DNA of 35,738 nucleotides from Candidatus Erabacter solicola (GCA_003136895.1 PLDY01000068.1:1-35738), one strand, 5' to 3'. Shown: positions 22,172-29,780, numbered from the stretch's first letter. The notes: generated by a model from the sequence alone, not told the origin. Translations and numbers: made by a program.

Positions 22172-23316
22172 GCGATCGCTCCAGCCAGAGCGCGATAGAG
22201 GCCGGCATGCCGGCTGACCATCTCGGCGAGATCAAACCGCGCCCGGCCGTACAAGCGTACGCGCTCTTGCATCGGATCTGAGCTTGCGTGTATCTCGAGG
22301 GCTCGAAGCATGGCAGCGGCAAACTGTTCGGCGCCGAAGCCCGTTGAAATGCATCCGGTCGAACCATCCTCCAAGAACTCTCCGACCCCGCGCCAGGGAG
22401 TGCTCACGGGAATGAGGCCGTTCATCATCGCTTCCCCGAGCGCTAGCGGCATTCGCTCTGATAACGAGGGCAGAACGAAGATATCCATCGCCTGCCCAAG
22501 CGAAGCCGCATCGCTGCGAAAACCAAGAAAGTGGACGCGGCCGGCGAGGCCCAATTCATGCGCAAGGGCGCGCAAAGCCGCGTCGTCAGGGCCGGCCCCA
22601 GCTATGACGAGGTGAACCTCTTTGCGATTCTGCGCGATCACGCGTGAAAGCGCTCCGATGGCCAGGCACTGATTCTTTACACGGGAAAGCCGGGCCGGCG
22701 CGTACATGAGAACGGCGTCTGGCGGCAGGCCCAAATCTCTACGGCTACCTTCGCGCGATGTGAGATGCGCGGGGCGAGCGATCCCATTTGGAATGACAAC
22801 GATGCGCTCAAGGGACACGTGTTCGCGCTCGGAAACATCCTTGCGCTGCGTTTCGGTAAAGACGATAAAGCGTGCCGTGCGGGCGTGCAGTACGCGATCG
22901 ATCGTCGCTCGGAGAGGCCCGCCGGGTTCCTCGCCGTGGATCGTCAGGACCATCGTCCCGATGCCGGCGAGGATCGCGGCGAGACGGCCTCCATACTGGC
23001 CGGTATGCAGGTGCGCGTGCACGATATCCGGTTGAAGGTCGCGCAGGGTGCGCACGAGGCGCGGAAAGTATTGCACATCGCCGCGCCCGCGCCGCCCGAT
23101 CTCGATGACGGGCACACCGAGCAAGGACTTCCGAGCGGCATCGAGTCCGGACGGATAGACCGAGACGACGGTGACGTCGACGCCCTCGGCGGGAAGGCGC
23201 GCGCAAAGACTGCGCACGAGAGCCTCGGCGCCCCCTTCCAGCAATTTTGGAACGAGATGGACGACCCGCGGCCGGGCGAGCATCCGGGATCGGCTCTCGA
23301 TCTCGGAACGGAGCAT
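22168..23316 (-). CDS. GT4 glycosyltransferase
   Basis: The 382-aa GT-B protein starts at ATG 23316, 6 bp after the preceding gene's stop. An internal ATG at 23283 would start at MLARPRVVHLVPKLLEGGAE and is also reasonable. Motifs: GGAEALVRSLCARLPAEGVD, DIVHAHLHTGQYGGRLAAI, MYAPARLSRVKNQCLAIGAL, VHFLGFRSDAASLGQAMD and PSLSERMPLALGEAMMNGLI. Its role is EPS repeat-unit assembly in the cytoplasm. It overlaps the next gene by ATGA, indicating translational coupling. Confidence 0.9.
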   Translation of the reverse strand: MLRSEIESRSRMLARPRVVHLVPKLLEGGAEALVRSLCARLPAEGVDVTVVSVYPSGLDAARKSLLGVPVIEIGRRGRGDVQYFPRLVRTLRDLQPDIVHAHLHTGQYGGRLAAILAGIGTMVLTIHGEEPGGPLRATIDRVLHARTARFIVFTETQRKDVSEREHVSLERIVVIPNGIARPAHLTSREGSRRDLGLPPDAVLMYAPARLSRVKNQCLAIGALSRVIAQNRKEVHLVIAGAGPDDAALRALAHELGLAGRVHFLGFRSDAASLGQAMDIFVLPSLSERMPLALGEAMMNGLIPVSTPWRGVGEFLEDGSTGCISTGFGAEQFAAAMLRALEIHASSDPMQERVRLYGRARFDLAEMVSRHAGLYRALAGAIA

Positions 23317-23322
23317 ATTATC

Positions 23323-24543
23323 CTATCGGCCGGCGTCTCCGGGAAACTTGGCCGTACGCTCGATGGCCTCTCCGAAGACCCCCTCGAGCCGCTCGACTTG
23401 CGTGTCCCACGAGAACTCCCGGGCGACATAGGCGTGAGCCTCGATCGAGAGCGAATCGCGCAGCGCCGGCTGCTCCAGCAACCGGGCGACCGCGCGTGCG
23501 AAGCCTTCGGGGTCGTCCGCGATAAGCAACTGGCAATCCGGCCGGGCACCGATACCCTCATTTGCGAACGAGGTCGCAACGATCGGGGTGCCGGTCGCCA
23601 TCGCCTCGAGTACTTTGGTCTGCAGCCCGGTACCACCGCGTGTGGGCGTGACGGCCAGCGTCGCACGCTCCAGATACGGCGCGATTTCGGCAACTGGGCC
23701 GACGACCTCGACTCCCGGCCTTTCTGCGAGCGCCCGGACCGCCGCCGACGGGCGTGCCCCAACGACCTGAAAACGCGCCGCGGCGTGAGCCGCTCGGACC
23801 TTGGGCCAAACATTTTCGACGAACCAAATGACAGCATCGACGTTCGGCTGGTAACCCATGTTGCCGGTCATAACGATGACGTCATCGGCGCGACCTTCCC
23901 GTACGTAGCGGAACTGCTCGAGGTCTGCGCAGGTTCGGACCACGCTGACCCGCTCACTCCCGAGCGCCACGCGATCGGCTTCAGCACAGACGACGAGTCG
24001 TGGAAAGTGCGCGCACGCAGCCATTTCGTACGCTTGCAATCGACGACGCTCGAAATCATAGGCCACGCGCAGCGGCGCCGCGACCGTTCCACGCCGCATT
24101 TCTAATCCGCGCGAAAACGCGTCCATGAGATCCATGACGACCGGCGTTCGCTCATCCCAGACCTGCGGAGCTACGCGGATCGTGCTCGCGAAGATCACGT
24201 CGAACCGTTTCCTGGCAAGCACATCTCGCGTCGCACGCCGAAAAGCGCTCGTATCGTAAAACAACGCCTGCAAAGGGAGGCGCGTTGTCGGTGTTTTCGC
24301 CAGGATGGAAAGGAGCGAGGCCGCTCCGCCAACCGGAACGACGTCCATCAGTTCACAATATTGGCGAACCTCCGAGAGCGCGGCTTCGTCGAGCGGCTCG
24401 TCTGCAGCGGCAACCAACGTGATCGAGTGCTTCCGGCTCAGTCTTCGAATCGCGTGATAGACGCGCAGCTTGTCGCCCTTCGTCGTCGGGAAAGGGAAGC
24501 GCGGCGTCAGGAAGCAGATGTCCACCAGGTTCCGGTCGCCCAC
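23323..24543 (-). CDS. GT4-like sugar transferase (PEP-CTERM/EpsH1-associated type)
   Basis: The 406-aa GT-B protein starts at GTG 24543. A second GTG at 24522 is possible. The N-terminus reads ICFLTPRFPFPTTKGDKLRV and then RRLSRKHSITLVAAAD. The C-terminal domain has VIVMTGNMGYQPNVDAVIWF, ARFQVVGARPSAAVRAL and GGTGLQTKVLEAMATGTPIV. This pattern (FPFPxxxGxxxR, GNMxYxPN, GTGLQxKVLEAMA) is that of sugar transferases seen in EpsH-type exopolysaccharide clusters. No EpsH/exosortase gene is present here. Confidence 0.88.
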   Translation of the reverse strand: MGDRNLVDICFLTPRFPFPTTKGDKLRVYHAIRRLSRKHSITLVAAADEPLDEAALSEVRQYCELMDVVPVGGAASLLSILAKTPTTRLPLQALFYDTSAFRRATRDVLARKRFDVIFASTIRVAPQVWDERTPVVMDLMDAFSRGLEMRRGTVAAPLRVAYDFERRRLQAYEMAACAHFPRLVVCAEADRVALGSERVSVVRTCADLEQFRYVREGRADDVIVMTGNMGYQPNVDAVIWFVENVWPKVRAAHAAARFQVVGARPSAAVRALAERPGVEVVGPVAEIAPYLERATLAVTPTRGGTGLQTKVLEAMATGTPIVATSFANEGIGARPDCQLLIADDPEGFARAVARLLEQPALRDSLSIEAHAYVAREFSWDTQVERLEGVFGEAIERTAKFPGDAGR

Positions 24544-24580
24544 CAGCCGGCCATTCCCCTGCTCGCGCGCGCCTGGCTAG

Positions 24581-25942
24581 TTACTGAAAAATAACGTAGC
24601 CGCTGGCCGGCGGGACGCTATTCGGCATGGAAGGGCCATTTTCGAAGATCGCGCCCGTGTCGCCATAACAGTTGCACAGCGCCGTACCATGTATGACGAG
24701 GGTATGCCGGTACGTATGCCGCAACGCCGGCGCCGCGTGCGCGGCAACCCGGTCGGGATTGACGACCGTCGCGCACGGCCCGACGGAACGGCCATTGTCG
24801 AAGCATTGCGCGAACTCGCGCACGTAGGTACCCGCAGGATCCGCTAGCGACGCCGTATTCTTCGGATAGGCTTGATACGGCTCGTAGAATGTTAGCGCCG
24901 CTTCGGGACACACGTGGATCTGCGAGCGTTCGCCGCAAGCTCCGCCCCACTGCCACAGCCGATCCGGGTCATACGCCAGCATCAGGTCGGCGAGCGCGCG
25001 GGCGCGTACTGCCGGATTCGTCACGGACGGATTGACGACGAAGACGTTCTTGCCCGCACCGATAACGCGCATCATTCCGTCGAGGCGCACCTCAAGAATG
25101 GGGCTCGTCCACAAGTAGGGATTCTGGCGATCCTCGATTCCGTAGAAGCACGTGTCGCACATCGCGCCCCACGCATTCGGCGCTGCGACCACGACCGATG
25201 CGATCGAGGCGGTGCGTTCCTTGCCGTCATAGCCCTGCAGACCGTTGAAGACGACCGGTCGCGGAGAGAGTGCAGCCAACGCGGCTTCGCCTGCTTGCCA
25301 CTGGCTGCGCGAAACGTTCGCATCGAACGGCGCCTTCGCGGTCCCACCGGCCGCGCTCGCGCAATCGTAGCCGCCGTCTTGAAGTCTGCCGACGCCCCAG
25401 CAGAGATTGCTATAGAACTCTTCGGGTGACGTCGCATCGTCGATTTCAATGAGCTCGAATTGATCGTGAGCGACCCTCTCGCGTAGCAGCGTAGTGGTTC
25501 GCGCTTGAAATTCGGGCGAGCCCGGATCGCCGTAGCGTTGAATGATCTTCCCATCGTACGACGCGGACAGCGTTCGATCGGGATGACCCGGCTGCGTATA
25601 GAACGCCCGCGAAGGCCAATCGCTGCAATCGGGTGAGGCGTACTGATTCGCACCATAGCCGCGCGTCGCCGAGCAGAGATTGGGATCGAAGTAGGTCATC
25701 GTCCTGAAATTGGCGGCGCGTACGCGCGTATTGAGGATGCCGGGGCCCGTCATCACCATGTCGAGGTACGGCGTCACGCGCTCCCAGTGATCGAATCCGA
25801 ACGCCGCATCGTACTCCTGGGGCGTGTCGAACGCCGCCTCAAATGTCAGCGAGTGCGTCCGGTGCGCGAACTCGGCCGCGCACGCGGACTTTAGCAAGAA
25901 CGCCGGCAGAACCAGAAGGCATGCGAGGATGCGAGCTGTCAT
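24581..25942 (-). CDS. Secreted protein, possible TIM-barrel glycoside hydrolase
   Basis: The open frame begins at 25978, but ATG 25942 gives a clean signal peptide (MTARILACLLVLPAFLLKSA, cleavage near ACAAE), leaving a mature protein of about 430 aa. Segments such as RTMTYFDPNLCSATRGYG, DQFELIEIDDATSPEEFYSN, PRPVVFNGLQGYDGKERTAS, CDTCFYGIEDRQNPYLW and KNVFVVNPSVTNP alternate strands with acidic loop ends. They recall hypothetical glycosyl-hydrolase TIM barrels of the GHL/DUF4015 kind. The assignment is a structural guess. At least eight cysteines indicate periplasmic disulfides. As the first gene of the GT4 cluster, an EPS-trimming or -releasing hydrolase would make sense. Confidence 0.7.
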   Translation of the reverse strand: MTARILACLLVLPAFLLKSACAAEFAHRTHSLTFEAAFDTPQEYDAAFGFDHWERVTPYLDMVMTGPGILNTRVRAANFRTMTYFDPNLCSATRGYGANQYASPDCSDWPSRAFYTQPGHPDRTLSASYDGKIIQRYGDPGSPEFQARTTTLLRERVAHDQFELIEIDDATSPEEFYSNLCWGVGRLQDGGYDCASAAGGTAKAPFDANVSRSQWQAGEAALAALSPRPVVFNGLQGYDGKERTASIASVVVAAPNAWGAMCDTCFYGIEDRQNPYLWTSPILEVRLDGMMRVIGAGKNVFVVNPSVTNPAVRARALADLMLAYDPDRLWQWGGACGERSQIHVCPEAALTFYEPYQAYPKNTASLADPAGTYVREFAQCFDNGRSVGPCATVVNPDRVAAHAAPALRHTYRHTLVIHGTALCNCYGDTGAIFENGPSMPNSVPPASGYVIFQ

Positions 25943-26042
25943 TGCTCCGGGGACTTCGCTCGCGCACGCCGGGTCCATTGTAAGTCGCCGGTGTGTCGCC
26001 CCGCACTAGCCACCGGGACCTCGCAGCGCATACAGTCGAAGC

Positions 26043-26390
26043 ATGCAAGCCGTGATCATCGAGCCGCAGGCGCTCTTCGTTCCGTTCCTCGCGCAGGCGC
26101 TTCGCCGGAGCGGGGTGGCCGTGCTTGGCTCGAGCGGCTGCGCTCACCCCGCAGCGCTCCTGAGACAGCGGCCCGATGTCGTCCTCGTCGATGTCGACCA
26201 CGTCGCAGCCCCGCTCGGGTGCCTACGCGCCCTTCGCGCGGCGCTACCCGCCGCCCGTATCGTGGCGGTCGCGGACTGCCCCGAACCCGCCTGGACCGCT
26301 CTCGCGCGTGCGGCGGGAGCCGACGCGGTCCTGAGCGCGGCGGCTGATGAAGACGTCCTCGGCAGCGCAATTCTCGCCCACGCCGCCTAG
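26043..26390 (+). CDS. Single-domain receiver-like regulator, degenerate
   Basis: The 115-aa CheY-like fold is paralogous to 16713-17072 (AVIIEPQALF against TYLIEPQLMF; DVVLVDVDHV against AVFVDVDFFE). It keeps D50, but the acidic pair is Glu-Pro and the conserved Lys is replaced by Ala (GADAVLSAAADED), so phosphotransfer chemistry is unlikely. It is followed on the same strand by a LuxR regulator, mirroring the left-hand pair, but here 209 bp separate them. Divergent from the secreted-hydrolase gene with about 100 bp between starts. Confidence 0.78.
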   Translation: MQAVIIEPQALFVPFLAQALRRSGVAVLGSSGCAHPAALLRQRPDVVLVDVDHVAAPLGCLRALRAALPAARIVAVADCPEPAWTALARAAGADAVLSAAADEDVLGSAILAHAA

Positions 26391-26425
26391 CGCCACGTCG
26401 GGGTCCGCTGGAAAACTCCTCTGAA

Positions 26426-26442
26426 CCCTAGGGGGACCCTAG
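26426..26442. promoter_or_regulatory. CCCTAG direct repeat 11 bp apart
   Basis: CCCTAG occurs at 26426-26431 and 26437-26442 (one helical turn apart), embedding GGGGGACCC. CCTAG also flanks DosR-like sites 2 and 3. This is a possible operator in the long leader of the response regulator. Confidence 0.25.
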
Positions 26443-26495
26443 CTAAAACTTTACCCTCAACTTCTATCCGCTTTGGCCCGACTTGTCGTATAAGG

Positions 26496-26509
26496 AGACC
26501 AGTAGTCCC
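26496..26509 (-). promoter_or_regulatory. DosR-box-like site 4 upstream of the right-hand regulator
   Basis: On the minus strand: GGGACT-AC-TGGTCT. It lies 90 bp upstream of the regulator's ATG (26600) and just downstream of a TATAAG hexamer (26489-26494) that could be a -10. Binding here would be expected to repress, giving negative autoregulation. Confidence 0.45.
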
Positions 26510-26522
26510 ACGGAAGGTCACC

Positions 26523-26549
26523 CTCAACGTGCTTCACCGCACACTTGAG
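26523..26549 (+). other. Hairpin in the leader of the right-hand regulator
   Basis: CTCAA-c-GTGC and GCAC-ac-TTGAG pair around TTCACC, giving 9 bp with a small internal loop. It lies 50 bp before the start codon, probably in the 5' UTR, and could affect stability or translation. Confidence 0.4.
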
Positions 26550-26599
26550 GTCAGCGGGACGATCGACTCAGACGGTCGCCTACAGAGGATGGAAGAGAT

Positions 26600-27235
26600 A
26601 TGACTACTTTCGGCTTACGCGTTGTCGTTGTCGAATCGCAAGTATTGTTCGCCAAGGCGCTCAGCGGCATTTTTGCCGATGACGCCGATTTCAAAGTCAT
26701 TGGCGACTATCGCACGCCGCTGACCGCGCCGCTGCAAACGGCCAATCCCGACCTGATCGTCATCGACCTTGACGGTCAGCCGGTCGATATCGCGCAAACG
26801 CTCGGCGCCTGCAAAGAAGGCGCGCCCGCCGCGCACGTCTGCGTTCTCTCCATGAACCTCTCGCCCGAGATCATGCAGCGCTGCCTCGCTGCCGGTGCCG
26901 AAGCGTACATCGTCAAGGACATTTCGCCCGCCGAACTTTTGCGCGCCGTCAAGACGGTCGCGGAGGGCCAATCCTACGTCGACCCGCGCGTAGCAGGCGG
27001 CTTGCTCAAGCGCCGCAGCCTCAACGGCGGCAAACCCGACATCATGGAACTCTCGCAACGCGAATCCGAAGTCCTCAAATTGATCGCCGAAGGCCTAGCC
27101 AACAAACAGATCAGCGCCCGCCTCCACCTCTCCGAGAAGACAGTGAAGAACCACGTCAGCCGCATCTTCTCCAAACTGAACATCTCCGCCCGAACCCAAG
27201 CCGCCGTCCACGCCATCCGCGCCGGCATCGTCTAG
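26600..27235 (+). CDS. NarL/LuxR-family response regulator, DosR-like HTH, atypical receiver
   Basis: The 211-aa protein has the same length and layout as 17075-17710. The ATG at 26600 is preceded by GGAAGAGAT. The receiver keeps D56 (LIVIDLDGQ), S84 and K106 (YIVKDISPAELL), but the acidic pair is Glu-Ser (VVVVESQVLF). The LuxR HTH reads LSQRESEVLKLIAEGLANKQ and LSEKTVKNHVSRIFSKLN, then ISARTQAAVHAIRAG. EKTVKN and ARTQAAV are strikingly close to DosR. It has a 209-bp leader with a DosR-like box and a hairpin. It probably controls the EPS locus together with its paralogue. No sensor kinase is encoded in the window. Confidence 0.92.
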   Translation: MTTFGLRVVVVESQVLFAKALSGIFADDADFKVIGDYRTPLTAPLQTANPDLIVIDLDGQPVDIAQTLGACKEGAPAAHVCVLSMNLSPEIMQRCLAAGAEAYIVKDISPAELLRAVKTVAEGQSYVDPRVAGGLLKRRSLNGGKPDIMELSQRESEVLKLIAEGLANKQISARLHLSEKTVKNHVSRIFSKLNISARTQAAVHAIRAGIV

Positions 27236-27258
27236 CGCGCGTCGATGACCAATAAAAG

Positions 27259-27331
27259 TGGAGGCAAGGAGACTCGAACTCCTGACCCCTTGCATGCCAT
27301 GCAAGTGCTCTACCAACTGAGCTATGCCCCC
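27259..27331 (-). tRNA. tRNA-Ala(GGC), CCA not encoded
   Basis: Read on the minus strand: acceptor GGGGGCA/TGCCTCC, D-arm GCTCAGTTGGTAGAGC, anticodon loop with GGC (plus-strand 27296-27298) and T-arm AGGAGTTCGAGTCTCCT. The discriminator A is followed by CTTTTATT, so CCA must be added after transcription, unlike the two other tRNAs here. Confidence 0.95.
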
Positions 27332-27396
27332 ACGTGTGCTCCCGTCCTCGGAAGCCGACCCGCCTACGTTCGAAGCGCCGCACGCGGAACCTTCGG

Positions 27397-28776
27397 ATGC
27401 GCGAGCGGCTCCTGATGCAAGCGTCCGTTCTCGAACCGCCTTCGCACCGGTCGCATCGCACGAGCGTCGCGATCGTCGGCGGCGGCTTGCTCGGCTTGAC
27501 ACTCGCGCTACGTCTCGCGGAACGCGGCGATGCCGTGACGGTCTTTGAATCCGCGCCGGCACTCGGCGGCCTCGCGAGCACCTGGCAGATCGGCGACATC
27601 ACGTGGGACCGGCACTACCACGTCACGCTCGCCTCGGACCGCGCGTTGCGCGGACTGCTCGGCGATCTCGCTCTGGAGAGTCAGATCGAGTGGACGCAAA
27701 CTGGAACGGGCTTCTTCACCGACGGCCGCTTCCACTCGATGAACGGTTTGCTCGATTTCCTGCGTTTTCCGCCGCTCAACCTGATCGATAAACTGCGCCT
27801 CGGTCTCACAATTCTGTACGCCTCGCGCATCGCCGATCCGACGCCGCTCGAAAACACTTCGCTCGAGCGCTGGCTGACGCGACTCTCCGGGCGGCGCACG
27901 TTCGAGAAGATCTGGCGCCCGCTCTTACGCGCGAAGCTCGGCGAGCGTTACCGCGAAGCGTCGGCCGCGTTCATTTGGGCAATCATCGTGCGCCTTTATG
28001 CGGCGCGCCGCGCCGGACTCGGCAGCGAACGTTTCGGCTACGTCCCCGGTGGATACGCCACCGTTTTGACGGCCTTGCAGGCGCGCCTCGAAGCGCACGG
28101 CGTCGAGATTCGTCTCGGCAGCGATGTCGCGCACGTAGGTTCGTCCGCCGACGGGAAAGGCGTCACCCTCACCCAAGCCGGCAGTTCCGGCGAAGATTTC
28201 GATCGCGCCGTCCTGACCGTACCGGCGCCGCGCGCGGCGCAACTGGCATCCGGCCTCAGCGCGGAAGAGCGCCGCCGGCTTCAATCCAAGACCTATCAGG
28301 GCATCGTCTGCGCCTCGCTGCTCCTGGACGAGCCACTCGGCTCGTACTATGTCACGAATCTTACCGATGCGTGGGTACCGTTCAGCGCGGTTATCGAGAT
28401 GTCGGCACTCGTCGACCGGCGTCACTTCGGGGGACGTGCGCTCGTGTATCTCCCAAAGTACGTCGCACCCGACGATCCGCTCTTCGAGCACGACGATGCC
28501 GCCATCGAGGAAGATTTCCTCACTGCGCTCGAGCGCATGTATCCGCACTTCAAGCGCAGTGGCGTTCGCGCGTTTCGCATCTCACGCGTGCGTCACGTCT
28601 TTCCGGTCGCCACGCTCGATTACTCGCGCGACGTGCCGGCGATCTCGACTTCAATTCCCAATCTGTTCGTCGTCAACTCGTCGCAAATCGTCAACGGAAC
28701 GCTCAACGTCAACGAGACGGTGCAACTCGCCGAGCGTGCGCTGACCGAACTCACGAACCCAGTGGTGTCCCGATGA
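27397..28776 (+). CDS. FAD/NAD(P)-dependent oxidoreductase (amine oxidase-like)
   Basis: The likely start is ATG 27397 (GCGGAACC upstream), with ATG 27415 as an alternative, giving about 455 aa. The dinucleotide-binding fold is at the N-terminus: SVAIVGGGLLGLTLALRLAE and VFESAPALGGLAS. It continues with ITWDRHYHVTLASDRALRGL, a pattern shared by protoporphyrinogen-oxidase/phytoene-desaturase-like enzymes and UDP-galactopyranose mutase relatives. The C-terminal FAD motif is LFVVNSSQIVNGTLNVNETV. It overlaps the polysaccharide deacetylase by ATGA, and such oxidoreductase-deacetylase pairs occur in glycan clusters. The substrate is unknown, but a sugar or polyprenyl-linked intermediate is plausible. 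Confidence 0.87.
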   Translation: MRERLLMQASVLEPPSHRSHRTSVAIVGGGLLGLTLALRLAERGDAVTVFESAPALGGLASTWQIGDITWDRHYHVTLASDRALRGLLGDLALESQIEWTQTGTGFFTDGRFHSMNGLLDFLRFPPLNLIDKLRLGLTILYASRIADPTPLENTSLERWLTRLSGRRTFEKIWRPLLRAKLGERYREASAAFIWAIIVRLYAARRAGLGSERFGYVPGGYATVLTALQARLEAHGVEIRLGSDVAHVGSSADGKGVTLTQAGSSGEDFDRAVLTVPAPRAAQLASGLSAEERRRLQSKTYQGIVCASLLLDEPLGSYYVTNLTDAWVPFSAVIEMSALVDRRHFGGRALVYLPKYVAPDDPLFEHDDAAIEEDFLTALERMYPHFKRSGVRAFRISRVRHVFPVATLDYSRDVPAISTSIPNLFVVNSSQIVNGTLNVNETVQLAERALTELTNPVVSR

Positions 28777-29741
28777 AACCGATCGCAAGCCTCTCACTCG
28801 ACCTCGACAACGAGTGGTCCTATCTCAAGACTCGCGGCGACGCAGCCTGGGAGTCGTTCCCGTCGTATCTCGACGTCGTCGTCCCGCGCTTCCTAGGGAT
28901 ATTGAAGAGCCTCGAACAGCGCATCACGGTCTTCGTCGTCGGCCAAGACGCCGCGCTCGAGAAGAACGGCGCCGCGCTGCGCAGCATCGTCGCGGCCGGT
29001 CACGAGATCGGCTGCCATTCGTTCAAGCACGAGCCGTGGCTGCATCGCTACTCCAACGCCGAACTCTCCGAAGAACTCACGAGCGCGACCGACGCCATCA
29101 CAAACGCGACGGGCGTGCGGCCGGTCGGATTTCGCGGCCCCGGTTTCAGCCTCTCGCGCCCCGCACTCGAGACCCTCGCCACGCTCGGTTACCGCTACGA
29201 TTGCACGACCTTTCCGACGTACATCGGTCCGCTAGCGCGTCAATACTACTTCTGGACCGCGAAACTTTCCAAGAGCGAACGCGCGCAACGCGAAGCGCTC
29301 TTCGGTAGTCTGGCCGACGGTCTGCGGCCGTTGCGGCCGTACCGCTGGGACCTCGGCGCGCGCTCGCTCGTCGAGATTCCGGTCACGACCTTCCCGATCG
29401 TGAAGACGCCAATTCACTTCAGCTACATTCTCTATCTCGCGCAGCTCGCGCCGGCATTGGCGATTCCTTACTTCGCTGCAGCGCTCGCTGCATGTCGCGC
29501 GCTGGGAATCGCGCCGTCGCTGCTCTTGCACCCGCTCGATTTCCTCGACAGCGACGACGTCCACGAGTCGCTGCGCTTCTTCCCCGCGATGCAGATGCCG
29601 CGCGAGCGCAAACTCGCGGTCTTACAGCGCGCGCTCGAGCTCTACCGCAAGCATTTCGACGTCGTCGCGGTCGGCGAGCATGCCGCCGCGATCGAACTCG
29701 CCGACGCCGCACCGCGCATCGTCCCGCTCTTCGCGATGTAG
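28773..29741 (+). CDS. Polysaccharide deacetylase (NodB homology, CE4)
   Basis: The start ATG 28773 overlaps the upstream stop as ATGA. A longer reading of this frame into the previous gene is a shadow. The 322-aa product has the NodB motifs: SLSLDLDNEWSYL (Asp-Asp), HEIGCHSFKHEPWLHRY (HxxxH-type zinc ligands), GVRPVGFRGPGFS and a C-terminal LLLHPLDFLDSDD. It removes N- or O-acetyl groups from a polysaccharide or lipid-linked sugar. No signal peptide is visible, so it may act on cytoplasmic lipid-linked substrates together with the coupled oxidoreductase. Confidence 0.9.
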   Translation: MKPIASLSLDLDNEWSYLKTRGDAAWESFPSYLDVVVPRFLGILKSLEQRITVFVVGQDAALEKNGAALRSIVAAGHEIGCHSFKHEPWLHRYSNAELSEELTSATDAITNATGVRPVGFRGPGFSLSRPALETLATLGYRYDCTTFPTYIGPLARQYYFWTAKLSKSERAQREALFGSLADGLRPLRPYRWDLGARSLVEIPVTTFPIVKTPIHFSYILYLAQLAPALAIPYFAAALAACRALGIAPSLLLHPLDFLDSDDVHESLRFFPAMQMPRERKLAVLQRALELYRKHFDVVAVGEHAAAIELADAAPRIVPLFAM

Positions 29742-29744
29742 GAT

Positions 29745-29773
29745 TTGCGCCGAACCGGCGCTTTTGCTACACT
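29745..29773 (+). promoter_or_regulatory. Promoter of the RNase P RNA gene
   Basis: TTGCGC (29745-29750), a 17-bp spacer and TACACT (29768-29773) sit 7 bp before the 5' end of the RNA. The -35 overlaps the terminator hairpin of the deacetylase gene. Confidence 0.6.
29747..29765 (+). terminator. Intrinsic terminator of the oxidoreductase-deacetylase operon
   Basis: GCGCC-GAACC-GGCGC followed by TTTT, starting 6 bp after the deacetylase stop codon. Confidence 0.65.
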
Positions 29774-29780
29774 GCCTGGT

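Noticed and set aside
27975-28772. N-terminal extension of the deacetylase frame (588-aa reading)
   Set aside because: It is an out-of-frame Arg-rich reading of the oxidoreductase gene. The ATGA overlap and NodB motifs place the real start at 28773.
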